From positions 62,001 to 126,000 of the forward strand of contig JAPFFF010000063.1 in the NCBI GenBank assembly GCA_039105265.1: DNA of 64,000 bases. Reading direction: 5' to 3'. Positions 1 through 10,096 of the stretch are shown piece by piece. This DNA is from Tritrichomonas musculus. Lineage: Eukaryota; Parabasalia; Tritrichomonadida; Tritrichomonadidae. The notes beneath the pieces were generated by a model. It was not told the DNA's origin and did not search any database. It saw nothing but the letters and a program-made list of their open reading frames with translations. Each line of letters opens with the position of its first letter. Position 1 is the first letter of the stretch. The position numbers and the translations under genes are program-made.

Positions 1-1937
1 CTTGCCTCAGATGTAACAGAACTAAGTAAACGTTCTGCGATGTCTCCTATATCACTCCATCCTTCTTCTGTATTTTTGATTTGAGTCCATGTGAAACTAT
101 CATTTCCAATCATATAATCTTCAAAAGGTTGAGGGTCTTCCATGTATTTATTGAATAAAGAAACAGCTTTTTTCACCTTTTCAGAATTTAGTTTTCGTAA
201 TTGTAAAAATTCTTTTAACATTGTTTTTGCACTCTTGAGGTAGTTTTTAAAATTCGGGTCTGGCAAAACTTCTTCTTCAGAAACATTTTCTTCTATTTCT
301 TCTTCTTCATTATCAGAATCTTCATAGAAATCATCATCATCATCAGAATCAGTTTGGCCTACATTTACGAGCTGCCCATTAATTGTCATCAGGATTTCAT
401 CAGAGCTTTTAAATGTAACGACTGGCTCGTCTTCATCATCTTCGTTTGAATCAGTATCTTCTTCTTCATCATCAATATGGAAGTACTTCAGATACGAGTA
501 TTCTATTGGATTGGCACTGTGAATGTTTCTTTCTCTGATGTCAGCTTGACCTTCTGGCGATAAACAATATGCAAGTGACCATATACCTCCATCTTTTGCC
601 ATTAATGTGTATTCTTCAAGTGATCTGGCTAACTCTTCTGCATATTTAACATTTAATTTCTTTCTTAATTCATTTAGGCAATTAATTGCTCTTTCAATAA
701 TGATGAAAGAATCTTTCATTTTGGTATGAGGATTTTCAAATGTAGATACAAGTACTTTAAATACTTGTAAAACCTTTTTTAACTTTTCAAAATCAATTAT
801 TGGAATTTCATCTAATCTTATGCGTGCTTCAAGCGCTTTTTTCCTATGATCAAGTATAAACTTAACAATATCATAATCGTAACACCATCTCGTATCATTA
901 TGTGCTGGACAAAGAGCTCCGATTTCTTTTCTGCTATCTCGATATTGGACTGATAGAGTATGAAGAGTTTCTAAAAGTTTTTTCAAATGCTCGTTCTTTT
1001 GTGCTATTCTTTTGTAAGAATTATTAATTCTGTGGCATAAACAAGGGATGATAAGAATTTTTTCCATATCATTGATATCTGATTGATTGTAAAGAGACTT
1101 TTTGTACGTTGGGCGCAATGCTTTTAACTGCGCTGTATTTCCATCAACAACAATTGATCCAATTGATGCTCCTGCTAATTGTAAATGTCGTAAACCTCTT
1201 GGAATTGATTTGATATAATCATTTGCTTTTCCTCCATCCATTCTAACAGAATAAAATGGATAACTCTTTAAATTAGTAAGTGGGCTTTCTACAACAAAAT
1301 GTAAAGTTGAAATTCCTTGTGTTGATCCTTCGTCCATTGATACACTTGCGTATGGTAATGCTGTAAACTTGTTTAATGTTGCTCTGTGTTTTCTGTATGC
1401 GGTATTCATCATTATGTATCTCAATTTGTCCCTCCCAATCTGATTGAATGCTTTCCTTGCGATATTAATTGGATCATGTGAACATGAAAGAGTTAAACCA
1501 AATGCTATAAACATACATGCCATTTCATAAAATTCATCAGAAGCTAAAACATCTAATGAAAGATTTTTTTTGCCAGTGAATATAGCCATCTGTTCATATA
1601 ATCTGTCTTCAGTAATTGTCACCTTCCGAGAACCATCTTCGTTTCGTATAAAGTCTAACAATGTCATTTGGTCAACTTCTTTGCCTGGAGTGCAAATGTG
1701 TTCATTACGCATAAACCATAATTTGAAATGATCTTCTCTTGTATAATCCATTGAACATTGACAACGAACTCCATCATCATTGAACAAAGTTTCAGCACAT
1801 ATGACGTAATAATGTTTATCATTTCCTCTATATTTTTTATATCTGTGGACAATTGTATGCTCAAGTTGTGGGTATGTTATATCACCTACGTATTGCAGGT
1901 CCAATTTCGCTTTTTTGTCCTTCTTTCTTGGTGGCAT
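1..1937 (-). CDS. hAT-like transposase, 3' end beyond the window
   Basis: One frame stays open from an ATG at 1937 to base 1, giving at least 645 codons; the C-terminus lies outside the window. The N-terminus is basic (MPPRKKDKKAK), followed by a Cys/His patch (CQC...H...HIC) that could bind zinc like a BED finger. A possible RNase H-like core follows: SMDEGS (first acidic residue), IVVDGNTAQL (second), the PCLCHRI Cys-His motif and NDTRW, in the order seen in hAT transposases. The last 200 residues include a very acidic D/E-rich stretch near 270-480. The C-terminal hAT dimerisation region would lie off the left edge. Domain order supports hAT; the exact subfamily is unknown. The frame shows no internal stop, so this copy may be recent. 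Its ends and target duplications are not visible. Confidence 0.72.
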   Translation of the reverse strand, partial: MPPRKKDKKAKLDLQYVGDITYPQLEHTIVHRYKKYRGNDKHYYVICAETLFNDDGVRCQCSMDYTREDHFKLWFMRNEHICTPGKEVDQMTLLDFIRNEDGSRKVTITEDRLYEQMAIFTGKKNLSLDVLASDEFYEMACMFIAFGLTLSCSHDPINIARKAFNQIGRDKLRYIMMNTAYRKHRATLNKFTALPYASVSMDEGSTQGISTLHFVVESPLTNLKSYPFYSVRMDGGKANDYIKSIPRGLRHLQLAGASIGSIVVDGNTAQLKALRPTYKKSLYNQSDINDMEKILIIPCLCHRINNSYKRIAQKNEHLKKLLETLHTLSVQYRDSRKEIGALCPAHNDTRWCYDYDIVKFILDHRKKALEARIRLDEIPIIDFEKLKKVLQVFKVLVSTFENPHTKMKDSFIIIERAINCLNELRKKLNVKYAEELARSLEEYTLMAKDGGIWSLAYCLSPEGQADIRERNIHSANPIEYSYLKYFHIDDEEEDTDSNEDDEDEPVVTFKSSDEILMTINGQLVNVGQTDSDDDDDFYEDSDNEEEEIEENVSEEEVLPDPNFKNYLKSAKTMLKEFLQLRKLNSEKVKKAVSLFNKYMEDPQPFEDYMIGNDSFTWTQIKNTEEGWSDIGDIAERLLSSVTSEA

Positions 1938-2107
1938 GCTAAGTAGAAAATGGTCATGGTCGTAAATAAAAAAACGTTTTTTATAGAAATTACTTAAAAT
2001 AAAAAATAATTTGATACTTGAAATTAATATAATAATGAAATTTGATATAAATAAATAGAGATATAGAAATTGTAATTATTAAAATCATGTAAATATAATA
2101 TAAATCT
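1938..2107. other. AT-rich spacer upstream of the hAT-like gene
   Basis: This is the 5' flank of the minus-strand transposase. It is AT-rich, and I see no conserved trichomonad initiator motif (TCAYW) directly before the ATG. No coding potential is seen. Confidence 0.4.
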
Positions 2108-3835
2108 TAAAATATTAAAGTCTGTAAGATTTGTTAGAATCTTTCAGACTTTGATAAAGCCTGTAGGAATTGTGAGAATCTTTTAGAATTGATAAAGTCT
2201 GTAGGAATTGTGAGATTCTTTTAGAATTGATAAAGATTGTAGAATTGTGAGATTCTTTGAGAATTGATAAAGTCTGTAGAATTGTGAGAATCTTTTAGAA
2301 TTGATAAAGTCTGTAGGAATTGTGAGAATCTTTTAGAATTGATAAAGATTGTAGAATTGTGAGAATCTTTTAGAATTGATAAAGACTGTAGAATTGTGAG
2401 AATCTTTTAGAATTGATAAAGTCCGTAGGAATTGTGAGATTCTTTGAGAATTGATAAAGATTGTAGAATTGTGAGAATCTTTTAGAATTGATAAAGATTG
2501 TAGAATTGTGAGATTCTTTGAGAATTGATAAAGTCTGTAGAATTGTGAGAATCTTTTAGAATTGATAAAGTCTGTAGGAATTGTGAGAATCTTTTAGAAT
2601 TGATAAAGATTGTAGAATTGTGAGAATCTTTTAGAATTGATAAAGACTGTAGAATTGTGAGAATCTTTTAGAATTGATAAAGTCCGTAGGAATTGTGAGA
2701 TTCTTTGAGAATTGATAAAGATTGTAGAATTGTGAGAATCTTTTAGAATTGATAAAGTCCGTAGGAATTGTGAGAATCTTTTAGAATTGATAAAGACTGT
2801 AGAATTGTGAGAATCTTTTAGAATTGATAAAGTCCGTCGAAATTGTTAGAATCTTATAGGATTGATAAAGACTGTAGAATTGTGAGATTCTTTTAGAATT
2901 GATAAAGTCCGTAGGAATTGTGAGAATCTTTTAGAATTGATAAAGATTGTAGAATTGTTAGAATCTTTTAGAATTGATAAAGACTGTAGAATTGTGAGAA
3001 TCTTTTAGAATTGATTAAGTCTGTAGGAATTGTGAAATTCTTTTAGAATTGATAAAGATTGTATAATTGTTAGAATCTTATAGGAATGATAAAGATTGTA
3101 GAATTGTTAGAATCTTATAGGATTGATAAAGACTGTAGAATTGTTAGAATCTTATAGGAATGATAAAGACTGTAGAATTGTGAGAATCTTTTAGAATTGA
3201 TAAAGTCTGTAGGAATTGTGAGAATCTTTTAGAATTGATAAAGACTGTAGAATTGTGAGAATCTTTTAGAATTGATAAAGACTGTAGAATTGTGAGATTC
3301 TTTTAGAATTGATAAAGTCTGTAGGAATTGTGAGAATCTTCAAATAATTCCTATAATATAGGAATTATGAGAATCTCTTAGGATTGATAGGGTCAGTAGA
3401 ATTGTGAGAATCTTTTAGGATTGATAAAGTCTGTAGAATTGTGAGAATCTTTTAGAATTGATAAAGTCCGTAGGAATTGTGAGAATCTTTTAGAATTGAT
3501 AAAGACTGTAGAATTGTGAGAATCTTTTAGAATTGATAAAGACTGTAGAATTGTGAGATTCTTTTAGAATTGATAAAGTCTGTAGGAATTGTGAGAATCT
3601 TCAAATAATTCCTATAATATAGGAATTATGAGAATCTCTTAGGATTGATAGGGTCAGTAGAATTGTGAGAATCTTTTAGGATTGATAAAGTCTGTAGAAT
3701 TGTGAGAATCTTTTAGAATTGATAAAGTCCGTAGGAATTGTGAGAATCTTTTAGAATTGATAAAGATTGTAGAATTGTGAGAATCTTTTAGAATTGATAA
3801 GTCCTTTAGAACTATGAGAATCTTTTAGTATTGTG
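2108..3835. repeat. Minisatellite, about 38 bp unit, roughly 45 copies
   Basis: A tandem array of near-identical 37-39 bp units built around TGTGAGAATCTTTTAGAATT and GATAAAGTCTGTAGGAATTG. Units vary by single-base changes (GTCTGT, GATTGT, GTCCGT, GACTGT) and by one-base length steps. A distinct variant block beginning CAAATAATTCCTATAATATA occurs at 3341 and again at 3602, about 261 bp apart, so several units were duplicated together. Both strands contain frequent stops; nothing suggests coding. Confidence 0.95.
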
Positions 3836-4434
3836 AAGTCAGTACTATGTGGAGCTCATGCCAGTTCTTCTGTTAGAATAACAGTCAAAAAAAAAATGAA
3901 CTAAACATTTTTTTTTTTTTACTTTAAAATTTTTTAAAAAAATATTGAATTGTGGATAAAATAGTGTTTGCATTTTATTAAATTATATGCTATTAGGTTT
4001 TTATTTTTTAAAACAAAAAAATAATATGAAATAAAAATTAATATTGTTTATTAACCATAAATATTTCAAGATATAAGATATATAATAAACGTATGGGCGA
4101 ATTGAGAGGAATTTTGGGATTTTCGCCCATAACCCATAAAGGTGAATTTTAAATGCTTTGTTTGGGAAATTCGCCTTATGGGTTTTTGGTTTTTTTGGTT
4201 TTCTCCCATAAGGCCAAATATCAAACAAAGACTTTAAAAAATTCAATGTTATGGGAATTTAAGTTTTTCAATGCTCCCAAAAAATAGGCGGGAAATTAAT
4301 AAATTTAAGATGGTTACATTTTTTTTTTTAATACTATAGATGGTTACATTAAAACCTAAAAATGGTTACATTTTTTTTATATTTCATTTAAGAAAAAATG
4401 AAAAAAGTATTAAAATTAAAAATACTATTACATT
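3836..4434. other. AT-rich junction region with short inverted and direct repeats
   Basis: No gene is seen. TATGGGCGAA at 4092 is mirrored by TTCGCCCATA near 4485 and by a nearer copy at 4127. GATGGTTACATT recurs at about 4310 and 4337, with a partial copy at 4367. These look like remnants of small repeats that met the broken 3' end of retroelement 1. Confidence 0.4.
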
Positions 4435-7400
4435 TTACATAAAATAATAATAAATATGCCAAATAAAGATCAGTTTTTTTGCTTCGCCCATAAAAAAATC
4501 ATGGGTTGGGTTATTTTTAAAATTCCCCCTATAGATTTGGGTTTTAGCCGCAACATTAGTGAGAGCTTTCTGGCGATCTGTGAGTTTCTGTATGTAAAGA
4601 CAGCCATCGTTTTTCGTCATGTAGAACCAGGCGGTTGGAATACCAGCAGCACCGATCATTTTGGACAGCCTGCCTCGAATGAGTTCATCTAAGCGACTGA
4701 GGCAATTTGTCGGTGCTGTGTTCGCCATCAGTTCGTAGTCAATCTTGGGAATCACGAACCGTTTGATGGCGTCAACCGCTTGTGTGAACCGAAGAGCGCT
4801 GCCAGTAATTCGAATGACGTCCTTCGTCATGTCTTCGATTCGCCGAAAAACGTGATGTTTACGCTGCGAAGATTTGCACGCGATTGGAAGTCCGAGATAC
4901 GTTGTATTGTTCTGAATACTGATGTTATCAATACGTCCTCCAGCAATGGTGAAGTTGTCGTTCAACACACTGCGAGAACCATTGTGAGCAACGTATGTGA
5001 AAGCGTGGCACTTCTTGCAGTTGATCTTCATGTCGCCTGCATAACTGCAGAAGTGCTCCACGACCGAAAGCAAGTTCTTCATCCCGACTTCCGAGTCCGA
5101 GAACACGATTATGTCATCGGCGTAAGCTTGAACGGTTGTCGCTGAGTCCAACCAATGATAACCGTCCTCCTTGCAAGCGTTCAACCGCGCGAGGAGAGGT
5201 TCGATACAAATGTTGAATAACGTCGGACTCAGCGGACAACCTTGCTTGACGCCTTTGCGAAAACAGATAGAATTAGATCGTCTGTTGTTGCTGATGATCT
5301 TTGTCGAAGAGTCTCTGTACGAATTAATAATCGTTTTAACAAAAGAAAGATCAAAGCCAATGTCTGTAAGATTCTTTTTAATAAGTTTATGTGGTACGGA
5401 ACCAAATGCATCAGAAAAGTCGATCGTCGTGATGTAGAGTGACTTTTGGTTCCGTGCAGCATCGTGTATCATCTCATCAACCACAGTTGCATGCTCAGCC
5501 GCCCCAGCTGGAATACGCATGAATCCTTTCTGACTCGGTGATATGAACCTATGTTTTGAATTCAGCGTTTGAAGCGAGCGGCTGATGTGACGCATTAGCA
5601 TCCGATAAATCGTCGGAGTGATGGTAATAGGACGCCACGAATGGGCGTCGTCAGGGTCTCTTTTCTTAAACAACATGACGGTTTTGTTCATTTTCAACAC
5701 CTCCGGAAAGAGACCCGTGTCAAGCATGCAACACAACACATTCTTGATGATCGTCACCGTGACACTCCCGCCAACCTTCCACACACCATTTGAAATGCCG
5801 TCGCATCCGACGGCAGACAGATTGGATCTCGATCTGACCGCTTTGAGAATAGCTTCTTCGTTGAGGATGAGTGATTTGAGTTCATCAGAATTATTCGATG
5901 AAATTCTACGCTGAAGAGTGTAAACACCATCTGGGTCATCCCCGAGAGCAGCAGCATCGCTCCACGAGGACCCGTACACGTTCTCGAAATCTTCGACTGG
6001 GACGACACATTCCGGTGTGTCGTCGTTCAACACGAACCAGTCGAGTGTACGTTTGGCGTCTTCAGCGTAGAATTTCTGAAGGAACTTCTTGTAGCCAAGC
6101 GAGGAAGGAGAGTTGTTGAGAATCTCCAATTCCTCTAGCTTGGCACGTATGAATTTCATCCTTTCATCGTAATGCTCATCGTAAATCAAACCGTCAATTG
6201 AGTCCAAGTCACCACTCCCAAGAAGTTGAGAGAACTCCAAAGGAGCCTGTGACAGAAAGCGAACAAGCTTCTCTTTGATGTCTGCGATGACATTACGTTG
6301 AGGTTGATCGAGATCTTCATCAGTGATGTGAATGCGAGAATGCAGAAGTTCAATACCAGCGATGAATTTGGAGGCCGACTTCATCTGAATCGGTGTCTCC
6401 AACGAATGCGGGCGACGAATCTTATCTGAGCCTCTCCGTGCCGAACGTACGATCTTCCTAATCGACTTCCGTAGAATGAGAATGATTTTCGAAATCATCC
6501 CTTCGCAGAGAAGCATTCGGCTGCTCTTTTCCAAAGAGTCAGAGAGGTTAATAGCTTCATTATACCAATTGAGAACATCCTTGACTTCACTGTTAAACAC
6601 TTCTTCGAACTTTTTCCTGTGCTTCGCTAAACGGTCACCCCACAGCTTCGGGAGGTGCACGAAATCATCATCTTCCTTCATGCACCTCGACTTCCAATTC
6701 TCAGCTTTGGACAGGCAACTCTCAATGTCCACGATCGAAGCTGACGCTGGGTGAGCCGGATGTTCATCAATTGTGTGAGTATCTTCTTCGCTAGATGAAG
6801 AGACTGAATGCAAGTGCGCCTCAGGCAGTCTCTCGTTGGCAGGTATGAACCCAGCCTGTCGTCTCCGTCTGCGTGAGTCTTCCCCGCGACGACGATCTTC
6901 CATCACTTGGAGATCCACCGATTCGTCTGCCCGAGGTTGCACTGGCATCTGTCTCTCATCATCTTGAGTGACTCTGTTCTCACTCTTCACAATCTTGATT
7001 CTCTCCAGGTCAGTGTTGGCTTCACGAATTTCATCGTCATCGGTTTCAGGCGAAAGCCAATTAGCGGATATACTGATGTCGATTGCCTGAACCCGATGAC
7101 CTTCAACATTGGCCTGGGGATGTGATCTGTTGGTATGCTGTTTGACTGTAGCTTTGTCTCTACCAACGAAGTCCTTGCATTTCATGCACAAGGAACCGTG
7201 CAGGTCATGGTAAACATCGCTAGCCACAAGTAATTTTCGATGTTTCTTAGCGTGCAGAATGCTCATCGCCCAGAAGACTCCAACTTCACGTTTAAGCGCT
7301 TCCATGTCCTGGTGCGATGAGCCCATGTGGCTGCTCAATGAGTTCGCTCTGCTGACCAAGTAGTCGCAGTCGCTGCACGGACAAACGTGAATGGTACGAT

Positions 7401-9996
7401 AGTGAAAAGCGTCAGGCGGAAGGTGAGGTGAATCGATCTTCCACCTCAGCTTCCTGCCGACAATGTACTCGAACGCCGCTTGCTCCAGAGGAATATTGTT
7501 CGTCGTGTGCGTCGATTTGAGGTGAAAAGACAAGGACGCACATGTGGGAAACGTTTTGTCGCAGCAAGGGCAGTAAAACTGCCCAACTCCTAACCATCTG
7601 TCTTTCTGATACATGAGGAGAATGATAGGAGTGTCAACGTCGCTAACGTTTGCGAATGGTGAAGTGTCGATGTTTGCCACCTGCAAGATATCAATGAGAG
7701 ACTTCATGTCTGTTTTGGTCTTCACACCAGCCAATTCGCTCACGATCCAATCAATGGAAACATTGTCACCCACAGGTGAAGAAGGATTATCATCACTACC
7801 ACCGTGATTGTCATCATCGGAATGATCAGAGTGTTCAGAGTGAGAATGAGCATCGGTGAACTCTTCAGCACCACTAACAACGCTGCTTGTACCAGAAGAG
7901 TTACTGGTAGTTTGAGTACCTAAGGAGTTGGTTCGAGATCCGAGGAAATTATTGTTTGAGAATGTGTTAAGCAACGAATGGTTCCCAGAGAGAGTAAATA
8001 GTGGAACCACTTTCTCATTGATCTCGAACACAAACTTAGGTACCTCAATCACTGATGTGAATAATTTCTCCTTCGTGACTACTTGATGATGATCGATGTG
8101 AGCAGTTGACGTGACAACCCGATCGTCAACGCCAACAGAATGGTGCGTGATGTGAGCCGTTGACGTGACGGTTTGGTTGTCAACGTCAACGTTGTGGTGA
8201 GTGACGTGAGCTGTTGACGCGACAACCCGATTGTCAACGTCAACAGCGTGATGAGCGACGTGAGCTGTTGACTTGACAATCTGATTGTCAACGTCAACAG
8301 CGTGATGAGCGACGTGAGCTGTTGACTTGACAATCTGATTGTCAACGTCAACAGCGTGATGAGCGACGTGAGCTGTTGACTTGACAATCTGATTGTCAAC
8401 GTCAACAGCGTGATGAGCGACGTGAGCTGTTGACTTGACAATCTGATTGTCAACGTCAACAGCGTGATGAGCGACGTGAGCTGTTGACTTGACAGTTTGA
8501 TTGTCAACGTCAACAGTGTGATGAGCGACGTGAGCTGTTGACTTGACAGTCTGATTGTCAACGTCAACAGCGTGATGAGCGACGTGAGCTGTTGACTTGA
8601 CAATCTGATTGTCAACGTCAACAGAATGATTAGCAACGAGGGCTGTTGACTTGACAGTCTGATAGTCAACGTCAACAGAATGATGAGCGACGTGGGCTGT
8701 TGACTTGACAATCTGATTGTCAACGTCAACATTATGATGTACCACGTGTGCCGTTGACGCGACAATCTGATTGTCGACGTCAACGCTATGATGAGCAACA
8801 TGAGCCATTGACGCGACAACCCGATTGTCGACGTCAACGCTGTGGTGAGCTACATGAGCAGTTGACTCGACAGTCTGGTTGTCGACGTCAACGCTATGAT
8901 GAACAAGATTAACATTGTTATGAGAAACATTATAGTTAGAGATATTATTATTAATGAAACTATTATTAGTGAAACTATTACTATTATTAACATTGAACAT
9001 ATTGGTATTCATGACTGACATGTGATTTGAAAAGTCGGTGAAGTGATTATTGCAACCGATGTTGCACGAGAATGAGACCGCCAGCGAGTTTAATACATTG
9101 TATACATGGGAAACAAAAGGCGAACGTGGGAAGGAGCAAAAATTGAATGGAACCGCCGGAACCGTGCTCGGATGGACGAAGGTCTCAGGGAGGAGCACCT
9201 TCTGGCTGAGTTCTGCATCTGAAGCAGGTACTGCCGGGCGGTTTCGGTCGAGTATTGGTTGCCCATTCGAAATGATCATTTGTCCTCGGGCAACCAATAC
9301 ACCTTCAACTGACTTATCCTTTGCAAGGTAACTCAGAGGGGAACGGGCAGCCAGTGAAGGATCGCTCGTAATGACGAACCAAGAGGGGTTCTGACCACCC
9401 TCTGGATTCGTCGGATTATAGTGTACTCCTGACTGCAGGAGTACCTCTGTCGTCCTTTGTGTATTAGGAACTATGAGATTTCTGGCGCAATTTGGTCGGC
9501 TCGTAGAATCACTTTGATGCGCATCTGATCTAAATTCTTCGGAATCTGAAAAGTCTGGGGAAACGTTGGAATCGCTCTGTGAGGTACTCCGTATGTTGAT
9601 AGGAGCAGGTCCAACCGGCGGGTGCCGCTGCTCCGTAGGATATGAAATTCGATCTGTGAGTGAGTATTGCGCGGGAAGATTATGAGGAACATTTGGAACA
9701 TATCGAGGCTGTGTATTTGATTGAGTTGTGTTCGGGGCAAACTGGTCCCCGTTTTGGTGCGTCTTTGAATTGATATCTCTTGAGTTGCGAGATATTGGAG
9801 AAGTAGCGAGTTTGTTGTAATTTATATTGAAAGGGCTATCTACTGTACTAATTTGAGGCGAAAAACTGCGAAATTCGGGTGTTCCATTTCCATCATCATC
9901 AGAAAAATTTCCACCAAAATCATCAATTTTGGTATCAATCGAATCAGCGTCGAGTGCTAATTCGGAAAATCTAGGTTTGGTCGTGCAAAAAAGCAT
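4435..9996 (-). pseudogene. Retrotransposon polyprotein (zinc fingers + RT), endonuclease lost
   Basis: A 1853-codon frame begins at the ATG at 9996, 11 nt inside the element. Order: a short conserved start (SELALDADSIDTK); an acidic Ser/Asn-rich region; about fifteen 18-residue repeats of the type HHAVDVDNQIVKSTAH (8085-8905); three C2H2 fingers (first Cys at residue 809, YCPCC); an Arg-rich patch (RRRRRQAGF); and reverse transcriptase with QGCPLSP and AYADD (Tyr 1625, bases 5113-5124). After about base 4556 the last 40 codons read foreign sequence, so the C-terminal CCHC knuckle and restriction-like endonuclease are absent. Reverse transcription may be encoded, but target cutting would have to be supplied by another copy. 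Everything from the RT to base 6740 is almost identical to element 2, whereas the upstream part is clearly diverged. Confidence 0.88.
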
Positions 9997-10007
9997 ATAT
10001 GAAAACT
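4556..10007 (-). mobile_element. tRNA-Asn-targeted non-LTR retrotransposon, element 1, 3'-truncated
   Basis: This is the most downstream unit of the array. The 5' end is precise: the base after the nine-T run of the duplicated tRNA tail (10008-10016) is the first element base, and the ORF starts 11 nt later. The 3' end is lost. Identity with element 2 stops abruptly at about 4556 (11616 in element 2), inside the region after the reverse transcriptase, so the knuckle, endonuclease, 3' structure and terminal tRNA copy are missing. Sequence below 4556 is unrelated. A deletion or recombination after insertion is the simplest explanation. Confidence 0.85.
8085..8905 (-). repeat. 54-bp (18-residue) coding repeats of element 1
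   Basis: About fifteen tandem 54 bp units encode HHxVDVDNQxVxSTAHVA. Four consecutive units between about 8270 and 8480 are nearly identical, while the outer units are diverged. This is the pattern expected if central copies turn over by unequal exchange or slippage. A second frame is also open through the repeats because the period is divisible by three; it is not considered a gene. Confidence 0.93.
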
Positions 10008-10031
10008 AAAAAAAAATCTCCTCCCGTGTGG
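10008..10031 (-). repeat. Copy of tRNA-Asn 3' tail between elements 2 and 1
   Basis: On the minus strand this reads CCACACGGGAGGAGA followed by nine T, identical to the 3' strand of the T-stem, the acceptor 3' strand and the terminator of the tRNA-Asn gene at 26348-26421. It marks the 3' junction of element 2 and the 5' junction of element 1. It is best read as a target-site duplication. Confidence 0.93.
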
Positions 10032-10096
10032 TAAATTCGTTTATTAATCATTAGAGTAAGTATAAAATACTAATAAACGAGAGTGATGATTCACTC
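10032..10096 (-). promoter_or_regulatory. 3' UTR two-hairpin structure and terminal tail, element 2
   Basis: In plus-strand order from the 3' end: tail with GTTTATTAATCATTAGAGTA; hairpin 1 at 10059-10071 (AGTAT, loop AAA, ATACT); hairpin 2 at 10081-10096 (GAGTGA, loop TGAT, TCACTC) overlapping the stop codon. Element 3 and units A/B keep the same arrangement with different stem sequences. It is a candidate recognition structure for target-primed reverse transcription by the encoded enzyme. Confidence 0.6.

Noticed and set aside
2108-3835. CRISPR-like spacing of short repeats
   Set aside because: Units are contiguous and vary throughout; there are no unique spacers and no cas genes, and the genome is eukaryotic. 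It is a minisatellite.
4001-4246. 81-codon minus-strand frame near the broken end of element 1
   Set aside because: It overlaps short CGCCCATAA repeats and ends in hydrophobic A/T noise; not a credible gene.
4780-6754. Plus-strand open frames antisense to the retrotransposon RT region, repeated at 11912-13814
   Set aside because: They mirror the conserved coding sequence on the other strand and lack protein features of their own.
8079-8837. 252-codon open frame on the minus strand through the element 1 repeats
   Set aside because: It is an alternative frame of a 54 bp coding repeat (period divisible by three) and merely repeats LTLTIRLSSQQ-type noise; the true frame is the retroelement ORF.
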